Shown piece after piece: positions 1 through 10,756 of a stretch of 64,000 nt of DNA. Below the pieces are notes generated by a model. It was not told the origin of the DNA, did no database searches, and saw only the letters and a program-made list of their open reading frames with translations. Each line of letters begins with the position of its first letter. The first letter of the stretch is position 1. Origin of the DNA: Ramazzottius varieornatus (Eukaryota; Tardigrada; Eutardigrada; Parachela; Ramazzottiidae); assembly GCA_001949185.1 (NCBI GenBank), contig BDGG01000010.1, positions 1,125,773-1,189,772 of the forward strand. The letters run 5' to 3'. The position numbers and the translations under genes are program-made.

Positions 1-1990
1 AACCAGCGGCTACAGATCGCCCTGTTGAGCAGTCTCGAAGTGGTTACTGCAATCGACCGCGAAGAAGTCCAACAGTTCTTGTGGAAGCCGATAGCGGCTC
101 TCCCTAGCGGAGAACCTGAATGCATGGGTAAGGCTTTTCGCTTCCGCCAAACGGTATTTTTCTGACGTTGTGAAACATGCCTTCCAAAACTGGACTAGGT
201 AAACAAACTCGAAAAGATCGGTTTTCCATGTGGCGCATGGCTGCAGCCAACAACTTCGAAAACGTGCGCTACCTGGGAAAACAGTCTTGCCGAGTCTGCT
301 TGTTCACCTCCCAATCAGTTTGCTTATTTCGTTCGCGCTTTGTGGAATATCTAAGGTCTCTTTGATTTTGTAGGTGAGGTAATTACCCACTTTTTGGTCC
401 AGAAGTTTGACGAGCCGGCGGCTTTGGAGTTTGATGCCTGGATTGAGCTTCTCAAGCGCCTGCTCCTTCGGCACGAGCAAGTGCGCCAGGTGGCCATGGA
501 CAACGACTTTGTCGAGACCGTCATCGACAAGCTGCTGGAGATGGACTGCTCCATCTCCAAGGACATGCACGTCCACAGCAAGAATGTCCTCAAGAAGAAG
601 ATGACAGAACCCCTCAGAATGTGTCTAGAGTTGTTGATGAATTTGTTGTTCCGTAACGAGGCAGCCAAGAAATTAGCGGCCCAGAAGAGCCTCACTTCGG
701 TCTTGATCAGTTTGTGGCTGACACTGATAAGCGACACCGAAAGCCTCCATATCCTGTTCTTGAGGCTTCTGTGCACTTACGGAGCTCGGTGCCAGGAATC
801 CTTGTCGTCTTTTGTTAGAGGTAGGAACACTGCATTCATACAGCCGTAAGCTGAACAGGAAGTCTCATTTTTGTGCACCTGCATACGAGTACATCAGAGC
901 AAATATACGTTATGCTATATGCAGGTGGACGGCAGATGTTGTTTGACAATCTTCCAAGTCAATTCCATCTTTCGAAACATTCACTGGAATAATTATTCAA
1001 ACTCTTGTAGTGTTTTAGGCGTTCTGGTAGTTGAGACAATGGTTCCGAATTGTCTTTTTATTTTTCAGAGTCCGAATTTGCCCAAACAGCTCCATTGACG
1101 TTATTCCACATCATCATCGCCGACCTGGAAGAACAGCTCGCCTTACCACTTCCTCATCCGGACATCACACCGCTCCTTTTCGACCTTCTCAGCCTGATGT
1201 CCTTGAACCCGAAGTGCCGAGTCTTCATCCGGAAGACCGTCAACGTCAAGCGCGCTATGCCAGCGCCCAGTCCGCGCAAGCCCAAGTACCTGCAAGCCAT
1301 CGACGCCATGTGGTTGGACGTCTTGGCCAACTTGAGCTTCTTCGAGGACGGCCAGATTGTCATACTAGCAAAAGAGGACATTTGTACCATCTTGTTTGAC
1401 TACCTAGAAGTTGAAGGGCTGTTCAAAGAAATTTACATTTCCTCCATGCTGATTTTGAGGAACCTCGCGTTCTCCAGAAAAGGCATGGCAAGGCTGACGG
1501 GAGCTCGGGGCGTGTTGGCCAAGCTCATTCGACTTTGCTCCACACATCCACAGCCTAAAGTCCGTCTTTACGCCCTTTCTTGTTTGGTAGGTTGGCATAA
1601 AGAATTTCAATCATTAAAGAATTCAAAATTAGTTACTGTAGTTTGGTCAAATTCCGACTTCAGATACCAACGTAACTAGAAAAAACATTCAAACGATCTA
1701 TTCGAAATTTTTTATTCTTGAGAGATTCAATTTCAAAACCGAAAAACATGTGATGTCAAATTATGTCACGAAATTCGAATATTTTTTAATATGTTTATTT
1801 TTTGCAGTTGGAATTACTTTACGATCAAGTGAAGCTCCGTCACGCAGCTGCGTCCATTACCTTCGCAGACTTCGGAGCCGGAAAGGACGATGACGAGCCG
1901 CAAATGTTCAATCTGCGAGCACGATTACGTTCTTGCTTGGAAGACATTGGCGAATCGAACGGTTACGATGATGACACCCCGCGAACTTGA
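1..1990 (+). CDS. 3' part of an ARM/HEAT-repeat protein, possibly rotatin (RTTN)
   Basis: Four exons: 1-127 (5' end outside the window), 374-820, 1069-1586 and 1808-1990, all with GT-AG junctions and matching phases, giving about 424 residues that end at a TGA. The protein is leucine-rich and helical, with repeated stretches such as LLMNLLFRNEAAKKL and SSMLILRNLAFSRKG, typical of armadillo repeats. Its last third has the order found at the end of rotatin: an LRN-LAF helix, a helix with LLYDQVKLRHAAASITF, and a final LRARLRSCLEDI helix. Rotatin is a very large centriole/basal-body protein. The resemblance is from memory of the family pattern, so the name is tentative; another ARM-repeat protein is possible. 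The first intron carries a copy of the ~100-base intronic palindrome family. Confidence 0.6.
201..304. repeat. Intronic palindromic element, copy A
   Basis: Imperfect inverted repeat filling the middle of the first intron of the ARM-repeat gene. Outer arms read AAACTCG...GATCGGTTTTCC and GGAAAACAGTCTTGCCGAG; an inner pair is GTGGCGCA and TGCGCTAC. Related copies lie at 3824-3925, 32891-32989 and 61911-61985. Confidence 0.75.
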
Positions 1991-2005
1991 AGGTAATCTT
2001 GAAGG

Positions 2006-2388
2006 TACGAGGTAAAGGACATGAATCGGTCCAGTGAAAATTTCGGCCATGAATCAATCCAGACTGCGGTATGCGGTGGCAGCACTGAAGCTCTGACGTC
2101 AGCTTCTGTGAAATGACATCGTAAATTGCAACAGCAACGCCTCTGCAGGCCTACATTTTTTTCGTGCGCAGGCTCTTTAACATAGGATTTTACCGTCTCC
2201 TCTCGATCTTCCTTTCCCTTTTGTTTACCGGCAAATGGCTTCCAAATCTGTTGCACTACATTGAGAAACATTTTTCCTATCGACTGACCTACTGTGAGAC
2301 AACATCTGACGAGCGACGGTGCTGAAACCATCTGGATCGATTCATGGCCGGAATTTTCACTGGACCGATTCATGTCCTTTACCTCGTA
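2006..2388. repeat. Inverted repeat with 58-base arms just downstream of the ARM gene
   Basis: Arms 2006-2063 and 2331-2388 are complementary except for two positions (AATTTC against AATTCC and CAATCC against CGATCC in the arm sense), with a 267-base loop. The left arm begins 16 bases after the stop codon, so the structure would lie in the 3' UTR of the ARM-repeat gene and could fold into a long RNA stem. It may be a foldback transposon. I saw no clear target-site duplication. Confidence 0.85.
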
Positions 2389-3167
2389 GTGATTATGTCT
2401 CCTCACATAAACAATCTCTGACTATGTTGTTGGATTCTCGAAAGATAATGATGATTTAGTAAAAGGTCTGAGTATTCCACATGGCAGGCAGACCTAGACG
2501 AGATCTCAGTGAGTCGGTGGCGCTAAGCATAGCCACTGAGCATCGAAGAAAGCCAAGAGTAATTTTGTGGCAGTGCTAGAACTGACAGTTTAGAGTAATG
2601 GCTGTTCGGTTCATTACCTACCACACACGGAAAACTTAATGAAGGCTTTGACAGTCTCGTCTTGGTTGTTGTCTGCGGGAAACAACCTTGATCACAAGTG
2701 CACTTCTGAACTTTCGAGATTTTGTCCGTACTAAATTCCACCAGTTTTTGTGGGCGTATCTCAAGACGGTTTCTTGTTTGTTCCAGGCCAACCAAAGTTT
2801 CACTTCCTTCAGCGGGAATCCATGGATCTCACAGGAAGCTTGCCTTTACGGTTCTTTGACCTTCGAGTTATCTTTTTAAATTTTGGATTTGCATGACGTT
2901 TCTCCACTGAAGAATAACGTGCCTTGACTTCTGAGTATCTCATACCAATTTCTTTTCTGACTTCCGGGTATGAAGAATCTCGTTCTGTATTTCAATTTAT
3001 TCCTTTGCAATCCGCGAGATGTTCGCTTGCCTCCTTCTCCCTTCATTCGACCCACGTTGGAAATAATAAACTTCCAGATCACTCACACAAGTTGCGGTAA
3101 TGTAACACATGACACTGCGAGATACTATGATATCTGTGGAGTAATTCATAAAAAGCAAGCATATTTC
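2389..3167. other. Intergenic stretch, nothing recognised
   Basis: About 780 bases between the 3' inverted repeat and the end of the minus-strand secreted-protein gene. Only short open frames with no domain or splice support. I see no RNA gene or element. Confidence 0.5.
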
Positions 3168-4370
3168 TCATCTCGATGGATCATTTGTGACAACTACACA
3201 GCATTTCTGGAAGAACCGACACTGTGTGGCCACGACCAAAACACCTCGTGTACAAGTAAGCGCAGCACTTGTCTCTGCCACGCATATACCTGTCTGACTG
3301 CCGCTGGCAGGTACTTGTGGGCTCTTGCAGGGTTGACCACCACGGATATTCGAGCTCGCCACGGCTGAAAAGTTCAAGGCCGGCGTTGTGGCTACCGTAC
3401 TATTAGTCGTCGTCTCTGTTGCAGCAGTCGTCTCATCCGCATCCGAGTCAGCGCTACCATCTACCCTCCCATTACCACTACCGCCTCCCAGCAACCCAGC
3501 CACACTTCCTTGAGCACCCAAGTTTCCTGTTCCACTGCCCCCATTTTGGCCCAGTCCTCCAGAGTTGGCATTCACTCCGCCGTTGGCTAGGGTGCCTGCT
3601 GCTCCCGAAGAGCCACCAGGGGCCGCTGCGTCCGTGCCGGTTCCACCACTTCCGGTCCCTGAGCCTCCTGTCTTGCCAGCGCCAGTAACTCCGCCAGCAG
3701 CCCCTGTTGTGTTGGTTGCGGCTGTAGTAGTCGCCGCTGCAGCGACTGTTGTCGTATCATGGTTGTAAAACATTTGCCACCTAGGAAGCAAAACCCAAAA
3801 TCAAGAACGGGACCTAACTTAAGCAAGTAAACTCGCCAAGACCATTTGTCCAAGTGGCGCACGGTTCAAGCCAACAACACTGAACACGTGCGCCACCAGA
3901 GAAAACAGTCTTGTGAAATTTGTACTAATCTTTGCTACGTAACGAGTGTCGTATCGATACAAGCATACGAGATGTGCAGAATCCCTTTTACCAAATCGAA
4001 AGTACCGATTGGGGCTGACCTGTAGTTGGAGAAGGCTAGATCCTGGTCCGCGCTTGCACTTTGCGCAAAGATTGGCGGATTTGGCATTACTGAAACAGAC
4101 CAAAAAATGGCTCTCGCGCACGTACTATACTGCTAAGTTACCAAATTATTTGGTACGGTAATATCCTCCCAACTCAGGGGCAGCACTCAGCCTGTTCGTG
4201 TCGAACTCACCGAGAGGTCCAAGATTAGAGCCGGACGTGTAGCGCTGTGGCACGGTGAGCCAAGGCAGCATCGGGAAGCTAGGATACTGACCGTCATACT
4301 GCTGACCCAGAGCTGTTCCTCCGAAGGACACCACAACGAAGATGACAGACAGCGCCAAACTAGCAGACAT
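3168..4370 (-). CDS. Secreted Ala/Gly/Thr-rich protein with a C-terminal cysteine cluster
   Basis: Two coding exons are proposed, 4370-4174 and 3780-3168, in phase, giving 269 residues. The start at 4370 opens with a signal peptide (MSASLALSVIFVVVSFGG, cleavage near ALG-QQ). The middle is low-complexity Gly/Ala/Thr/Ser with GGVTGAGKTGGSGTG-like runs. The end holds six cysteines in a C...GxC...C...C..FxxCC arrangement. This resembles the short cysteine block at the front of many arthropod CUB-type and serine-protease-like secreted proteins, but no CUB or protease domain follows; TGA comes 11 residues after the CC pair. The donor used (GA|GTTGGG) is weak, and C|GTACC nearby is an alternative, so the join is uncertain. 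Function unknown; extracellular matrix or cuticle is only a guess. Confidence 0.6.
3824..3925. repeat. Intronic palindromic element, copy B
   Basis: Lies in the predicted intron of the secreted-protein gene. Contains CCAAGTGGCGCAC and GTGCGCCACCAGAGAAAAC as opposing arms and the same outer CTCG/GTCTTG segments as copies A, C and D. Confidence 0.7.
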
Positions 4371-4780
4371 TTTTACCCCGAACACCAGACTGAAATTAGA
4401 AAACTGAAACCAACCCTAACTATTCAAAGCCGACAAAATCTCGAAACACGTCTCATCGACCTTCAACGACTCGAGAGCAAACCCCGAAATTAAAGCTACA
4501 CCGAATGTCAACCAGAGGAAAGATCTAGAGCGTCAAAAACATCTCCAAACGTACAATTAGCAAGCTAGACAACTCTAAGACCTTTTGAAGATCCGGCAGC
4601 GGGAAAGCCTGCGAACAAAAGCCAGTTTACTGAGAGCTGCGGACGAGCATTTCACTTTACAGAATTTTCAGCTTGCCTCAGAAAGACTAATCGTAAGTAA
4701 TCATCAATCTCATTTGTCCCTATCTGTTTTCATCATAACCGTCTCTTCAATGTGAATCAGTTTCAGACATTCAGACTTAC

Positions 4781-6078
4781 CATGATGAGGTGAGAAACAC
4801 TCGACATTCCCGTCCAATCGTCCATCCGTCCCTGATCCTGCAAGAACACACAGAAATCAACAAAAGTTACCCCTAAATCCGCCGCAGAAAAAACGCTGAC
4901 CATTGAAGCCTCAGACAGCCAAAAGGAACGGTACAATTTTTAGATCAACACTGACAATTCAGTTGGCAGAATCTTTGTCATCATGTACAAGCAGCAGAAC
5001 TCGCGAACAACTAGCGCGTGAGGCTTACCGAACTTTTCGCTTCCACGTCCCACCGAGAAACTTTCCATTCCCTAAAAAACCAAAATCAAATTAGAGACTC
5101 TTCCTGAAAGACCCCCCCGTATCTTTGAAAGGCACAACATGATAAAATCAGCCACGCGATATAGGAACATCAAAAGTACTCAGAATCGGTGTTGACATAA
5201 ATTATTCATCAAGCTATCATGCTTAGGGAAGAGCGCACGGCTTTAGGACGTGCGGAGAGCAAATCCCATCGAAAAGCGTGCTCACCTTCAAATCGAACAA
5301 CGAGGGTAGTATCACGCCTCCGCCAACATGCCGACTTCCCTCTAGACCTGAAGGAAAACACCCGTCATTAGAACGGAGCGACAGAAAAAGATGGACGAAA
5401 AGTTAGGTTTGGAAGGCTCATAGATCTGTAACTTTATTGAGTGTCTACATCCAAGTAACCGCGTCACTTGTCACGTTGGCAATATGATTAAATCATCGCA
5501 AAACTACAGCAAGAGGATTTCGGTCAAGCAAACGAAACTCACGCCGAGTCGAGCTCGCTGGTCAAGCTTCAAGATGTCGACTCTCGAACCTGCAAAGAAG
5601 ATTACACCGTGAATAGACAGCACCAACCGGACCGATTAAACGCTATTCGAAAGAGGTCCGAGTCATTAGTCAACTTGGTGGTTGATCTTTATCGTCATGT
5701 ACGCTCAAGAGTAGCAAATAAATAATCATTGACAGTAGGAACAAAGGCGCCAGGCAGGTGGTCACCAATAAGAGGATACACTCACCTCGATGAAACCCCG
5801 TCCTGGAAAACCATCGGCAACAGCGAAGAAGACCTAAAACAACAAGACGTGTAACGCCACGTTATAGTGCTGGTTTCTCATCAGCCAGACAGCAATAAAG
5901 TCAGAGACCTAAGTACCAAAACGATTCACCCCAGAAGTCCCGTTTATATTTGTATCATCAGTGAACTAATTTCGAAAGACAAAACATCTATCAAAACCCA
6001 CCTTGTAAGCGAAGACCCGCAGTCACACGGGGATCACGGAGCATCGTCCGGATGTTGGAAACATACTTCGGCCTCAGC
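4781..6078 (-). other. Chain of short candidate exons, role unclear
   Basis: Read on the minus strand, six segments of 43 to 77 bases each sit between a pyrimidine-AG acceptor and a good GT donor: 6078-6002, 5833-5786, 5589-5543, 5347-5286, 5071-5029 and 4837-4781. The donors are GTGGGT, GTGAGT, GTGAGT, GTGAGC, GTAAGC and GTAAGT. Some translate in an open frame (for example VSNIRTMLRDPRVTAG in the first), but I could not hold one frame through all of them: the 5347-5286 exon meets a stop in the frame arriving from its neighbour. They may be non-coding 5' exons of the secreted-protein gene, whose signal peptide begins just downstream after another AG acceptor, or remains of a coding gene. Confidence 0.35.
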
Positions 6079-6301
6079 CTGCAACAACAAGAACCAGGTC
6101 AACTCAGACTTTCGCAACATTCCAAGATCCGACTCTGTCAATTCCTCTTGAAGTTGAAAGTACCAGTTAGCATTAGAACATCAGCTGAGAAATTCTTACT
6201 ATCGCCCCTCTGTAAATCCTTTCCAAAGGTAGACTTCGAAATGGCATGGAAAAGGTTGGCTATTGATCAACGAGACAATCAATCAAGTGAATCAACCATA
6301 C

Positions 6302-6939
6302 CTATCTGACAGTGTCTGCATTGAGAAGACTCATCTTCGCAGTGGAAATTTCCTGCCAATCGACCTTCTCCTAACCTGGAAAAAGATTTATTCATTACTA
6401 AGGAGTACTCAGGCCTGTAAGAACTCTCGAGAAACATAAGAGATTCGTTTCAGAGAGGGCAAGTGTGTCTTCAGGGTTGTCGGATTTTGTAAATGGTTTT
6501 CATCAGTCCATGCTCAAGCATTCTTTCAAATGTCTTATGGCATTCGCTACATACCTCTGGATCATCCCTGTAAATGTTCATTATGGCTTCGTTGAACGTC
6601 GAGCTGACCTGGAAAGAAAAAAACTGAGTAAGATAAGCAGCGACCTCGAAGAGCTACCCGGTATTCGGCAATACCGACATTATCCGGTAGGAAACTGACT
6701 GAGCTTTTCTCGGTTGCGAAACCATCAGAGATCTTGGTGGTAAAGTGTCCGCAATGATCTTCAGAGTCCAGATCTGCTTTATCATCATGTTTCGCAATGA
6801 GTAAGGCCAAATGGAAGATGACGTCTGAAATTAGCTATGCTGACATCCAATGGTCTTACCTGGGCCAAAGCCTCCATCGACAGTGGATTCCAACGAGCTG
6901 CTCACCGCCCATCTTCCTTCTATTCCTCCCGAGATGATC
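6302..6939 (-). CDS. Four in-phase short exons ending in a stop, unrecognised gene end
   Basis: Minus-strand segments 6939-6860, 6773-6700, 6608-6555 and 6370-6302 join in frame with acceptable splice sites. They give about 91 residues ending in SLLNADTVR and TAG. Pieces read as ordinary protein, for example RWAVSSSLESTVDGGFGP, HCGHFTTKISDGFATEK and STFNEAIMNIYRDDPE. The third acceptor-donor pair (TTTCCAG / GTATGT) is strong; the second donor (GTCAGT) is weak. The last exon needs the acceptor GTTAG four bases downstream of a stronger-looking CCAG. No start codon was placed; an open stretch on the same strand up to about 7480 may hold the upstream part. Family not recognised. Confidence 0.35.
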
Positions 6940-7027
6940 CTAAAAGCAAACAAACGAGGTCGTAGAGCAGAATCCACGAAGGTAGAGAAATGAAACTGCG
7001 AAAACTTCCACAGCCGAAAACTTGTTT

Positions 7028-7189
7028 CTGCAACTGCAAGCACTGAAGAGCTGCAGTACTTCGCCGACCAAAATTGATTGGCTTGAATGCTGCTGGGAGA
7101 ATCACGATTGATTGATCGTTCGACACTACAGTGAGTTTGTGCACGGCGAAGTACTGCTGCTCTTCAGTGACTGCAAGCAAGTGCAACTG
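7028..7189. repeat. Inverted repeat, ~40-base arms
   Basis: 7028-7065 and 7145-7189 are inverted copies sharing GGCGAAGTACTGC, GCTCTTCAGTG and ACTGCAAG blocks with small gaps. It lies upstream of LARP7 and could be a small foldback element. Confidence 0.7.
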
Positions 7190-7515
7190 TGCAAGGCAGG
7201 ATTGCGAAAGCAGCGAAACGCCGTCTCCGTTGTGGAACGAGTAGTGGGTGTGGTCGACCAGTATCGTATCCAGTCACGGCAGCCGCTTGGCCTCGGGTGA
7301 CCATCTAAATGATAGAGAGGGCGGGCCGACGGGATGGCGGACGAGGTCGCGCTTTGGTGATCCAGTTGTATTGATTGATGAAGTGGGAAGCATGACGTCA
7401 CAATCAGCTGCCATTCTTCCCAGATCCCACTCGACTTCCTTTCCTGAGTTGACCGCTACATCTTCTTCCTGTTGCAGCAACCGTCGCCTTGCGTGGAAGC
7501 CTGGGACCTGTAGAC

Positions 7516-9610
7516 ATGGCAGCCATCAAGCCAGTACCTGCATCCGCTTCTAAGTGGCGGAAGAAGACGTCGCTGACTGCGCGCGTCCGACAACAGGTAA
7601 GCTAGGGCATGAGTTGAGCTCTAAGCTTAAGCTGATGACTCCCTTTTGCGTCGCATTAATCCCTTCATTGAATCATTGTGCCAAGCTCGATATATTCGGT
7701 ATCTAGCTGGAATTCTATTTCGGAGACGCCAACCTCGGCAAGGACCGTTTTCTACAGGAAAAGATACAGCAGAGCGAAGATGGATGTGAGTTTTGTTTTC
7801 GTCGTAATTATTACTCGTATAGATACACGCATCCATGCGATCTACTACAGTATCATGCATGTCCTCTTTCGCAGTTGTTCCGCTGGATATTCTGCTCACT
7901 TTCAACAAGCTTCGGGAGTTGACAACCGAAATACCCATCGTTCGGGAAGCTGTGCGGACGTCGCAGTTGTTACGGGTGCGTTGCATGTTCCCGCTTTTGC
8001 TTGCCTGGAGGCTGGAACTTAGTAACTCACTTGTCCGTGCATCAGATGATGTTTCCAACTACAGTATTCATTTAATGTTGCAGCTTTCGGAAGACGGCTT
8101 GAAGATCCAGCGTACAACTCCGTTAGAGGATCGCGGTCCTGTCGACGAAAGAACCCTCTATGTTGTAAGTTCGTTTGTATAATCAGGACTTACCGAAGTA
8201 CTATACTGTGTACTATTAATACATTCTTCGCAGGAAAACTTGCCACCGACTGCCGATATCGATTGGGTGACGAGTAGGTTTGCGGTGTTCGGTGACGTTG
8301 TTTATGTTAGTCTTCCGCGATTCAACACTCCGCCGAAGAACGCCATCAAAGGATTCGCCTTCGTTGAGTTTAAAGAGCCGGAAGGCGTCGAACAAGCTTG
8401 TCAGGTATACTTTCTTCAACTACAGTAAAAATAGAGCTGATAACGGATTAACGGTTCGAACTAACCTAGATTTTTGTCTGTTCCAGTACTTCACATCGCC
8501 CGATGGAGACGTGGCTGAAGCTTACGCCAAAGAAGCAGCTCTTCCTGTCGTACCTTCAATAACCGTGGCAGACTTTGACGAGGAAGACTTAGTTGGACCT
8601 CATGGCCACAAGAGGAAGCGAGACGAAGTCATGGAAGCCGACGCCCAAGATCCTACACCTGTTGCAACCGAACCAGCTTCGTCCAAATCGAAGACGGATG
8701 AAAGACCGCAAGTCTCGGAAGCCAAAGAGCCCAAAAGCGGAAAGTCAAAGTCCAAGAACAGATTCGCACCTGATCTCCTTCCATTAAGAGTCATGCCGAA
8801 GGTAAAATTAGCCACCTTAGAAGATTATGTCCGATGACTGGTGATAACACTGACGACGTAATGTTTACAGGTTAAATGGACCGAGCTGAAGAAACGCTAC
8901 CTCGACCTGCAGAAAGCCAGCTACAAAGCCTTGAAGCAAAAGCTGAAGCTACTCAACGTAGGAGACGCGCATTCGGACGCCATGGACGGTGATGAAGATG
9001 GAGTCTTGGTAAGTGACGATGAAGATAACCGAATGGACTTTCAAGAAAGCAAAGGCAAGAACTCCCGGAAGAAGAATGGCTGGACGAAGAAAGCCCAGCC
9101 TCAGAAAGACCAAGAAACGATGAAACCTCTGGAGTTTCCGAAAGGTTTGATAGTTCAACTAAAGTACGCAGTTGCAGTCACCGACAAGAAGCAGGTGATC
9201 AAAGACCTTCGAAGCATCCCCCATGTCGCCTTTGTGGATGTATCGAACGACACGGAAGTCTTTGTTCGGTGTGACGAGCAAGTTAACACGGCGGGAGTGA
9301 TGGAAAGTCTGTCACAGAAAGAAGCTACCGAATCGACGAGGCTGGTGGAAGGTGAGGAGGAGAGAACTTACTGGGAGAAGATCCAGAACGATATGAAGAA
9401 GCGCAGTGAAGCTGGCGGAAACCGACGTGGGAAGGCTAAGGTGAGCGCCGGCACCAGTGGCCAGACTGATGTAAGGACGCCTTTCTAACACGATACTGCA
9501 AACCTACAGAGAATTTACCTGTTTTTTGGTTGTTCATTTTCTAGCTAGTGAACCGTGCAGAAAGGATTGTGGAGCAGCAAGTCAAGAGCACGCACATCAA
9601 GTTCGAGTGA
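7516..9610 (+). CDS. LARP7: La-related protein 7 (LARP7)
   Basis: Eight exons in frame: 7516-7596, 7707-7785, 7875-7975, 8084-8164, 8234-8404, 8487-8801, 8871-9470 and 9545-9610, giving 497 residues. Order: La motif across exons 1-4 (LEFYFGDANLGKDRFLQEKI, then VPLDILLTFNKLRELT); RRM1 from exon 4 into exon 5 (ERTLYV|ENLPPTADIDWV, KGFAFVEFKEPEG); a charged Lys/Glu linker; then the C-terminal xRRM (KGLIVQLKYAVAVTDKKQV, AFVDVSNDTEVFVRCDE, RTYWEKI). The basic tail VNRAERIVEQQVKSTHIKFE matches the ending of animal LARP7. LARP7 binds the 3' end of 7SK RNA in the nucleus, stabilises the 7SK snRNP that holds P-TEFb inactive, and also guides U6 modification. These roles come from the family. The last exon is also present in a duplicate copy at about 18.77 kb. 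A second GT donor inside exon 7 (GCTAAG|GTGAGC) could give a shorter form. Confidence 0.93.
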
Positions 9611-10756
9611 TTGCACTTCCGGCTTGGAAACTGGAAACCAGGTTACAAGTCAACCTCGATCATCCTTTCGTTGGTTCATTCTTCGCTACTTTCTGTTACT
9701 CCACATTTTTGTGTCTCATCGTTTCAACTGATGATGCGATCGTCCTCCTCTGAATTAGCTTCTTTACAAAATTTACAAGAAAATGTGTTCGCCTCGATTT
9801 TTAGCTCTACTTTCGGCAGTACGTCCATAAGCATGCGAAGAGATACTGTACGAGACACAGCCCTAACACACGGTGTGTGGTTTCGAATCAGAAGCTGATG
9901 ATATGGTTCCCATTCCATCATCGAATTGCTATGTTGTACCGTGCACAAGATGTTCGCAAATTTAAAACACCCGACAGAGGGATGGAAGGAAACTACAGTA
10001 TGTAACCATAAAGACAAAAAATTTTTAACATACAAACAGATGTCGCTTGAATCAAATCACCATACATTTCGAAGATTCCAGTTTGACCAGCACCAGTGTT
10101 TCGTTCTGATCTTCTGTTTCTGCTTGTGCCGAGGCCGGAGACGACATTCCACGTACCTTATGCCTTGACGCTTGGCGAAGTAACAGCCATCACAGCGCAG
10201 TGTCAGGATATCCCGCACCACATAGGTCCTGCAAGGTGCAACTCCCCATAAAGACGGCGCGGTTGGCCACACAACCGTCGGCGGTGATACCGCACTGCAG
10301 ATGGCTATTGAAGGTGGAAGAAGCGAAGGGGGCCTGGGAAAAGCGAAGGCGAGAGTGCGGAGGACGGCTTGTCTTCCGAGATTCAGGATCGACATGTCTG
10401 CGTTCACTCCTTGCTTCGGAAGTGCTCACACCAGTCACACGTATGCACGATCAGGAGCCGTTCTGTGAATATCCTCCTTCCGAACTTCAGCAGGCATCCG
10501 CTCGTTGACCCGGACCTCGAGCTCTTTTGTGTGCTCGTCCGAAGATGGTAAACTTCAAAGATCAAACAAAAGATGAAGGATACGAAGAAAGAGGAGCACT
10601 TGGCAGTGATATATCTGCGGTCTGGAAGATCCCGATTGGCTGACTTCGTATACGACATTTGCTCTGTTTTAACAAACACACGTTGAAAATACCGTAGAAA
10701 AACTTCCCCTGACGTCACCAAAGAAGGAGTGCTTAACCGGTCGTCACTCTACAGTA
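9545..10756. repeat. Segmental duplication, copy 1 (left part)
   Basis: From the LARP7 last exon rightwards through the bL36m gene, this block is matched by 18765 to about 19873. Similarity is uneven: near identity in the 63-base LARP7 tail and in 10059-10251, heavy divergence between. It is interrupted at 10757 by the Tc1-like element and resumes at 12235. Confidence 0.85.
10057..10395 (-). CDS. MRPL36: Mitochondrial large-subunit ribosomal protein bL36m, copy 1
   Basis: Single open frame of 112 residues. The L36 signature is complete: LRCDGCYFAKRQGIRYVEC followed by RLRPRHKQKQK, with the two CxxC-type zinc-ligand cysteines, a third Cys and the terminal His. It is preceded by a basic, Ser/Pro-rich segment starting MSILNLGRQAVLRTLAFAF that fits a mitochondrial targeting presequence. 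bL36m is a small zinc-ribbon protein of the large mitoribosomal subunit. A 17-residue tail after the usual end (IRTKHWCWSNWNLRNVW) is unusual for the family, and an unseen splice there is possible. The gene converges on LARP7 and diverges from the TATA-driven small gene. A second copy of equal length lies at 19248-19586. Confidence 0.82.
   Translation of the reverse strand: MSILNLGRQAVLRTLAFAFPRPPSLLPPSIAICSAVSPPTVVWPTAPSLWGVAPCRTYVVRDILTLRCDGCYFAKRQGIRYVECRLRPRHKQKQKIRTKHWCWSNWNLRNVW

Noticed and set aside
3419-3768. Plus-strand proline/histidine/alanine-rich frames opposite the secreted protein
   Set aside because: They are antisense shadows of the Gly/Ala/Thr repeats; the minus-strand frame has a signal peptide exon and cysteine cluster.
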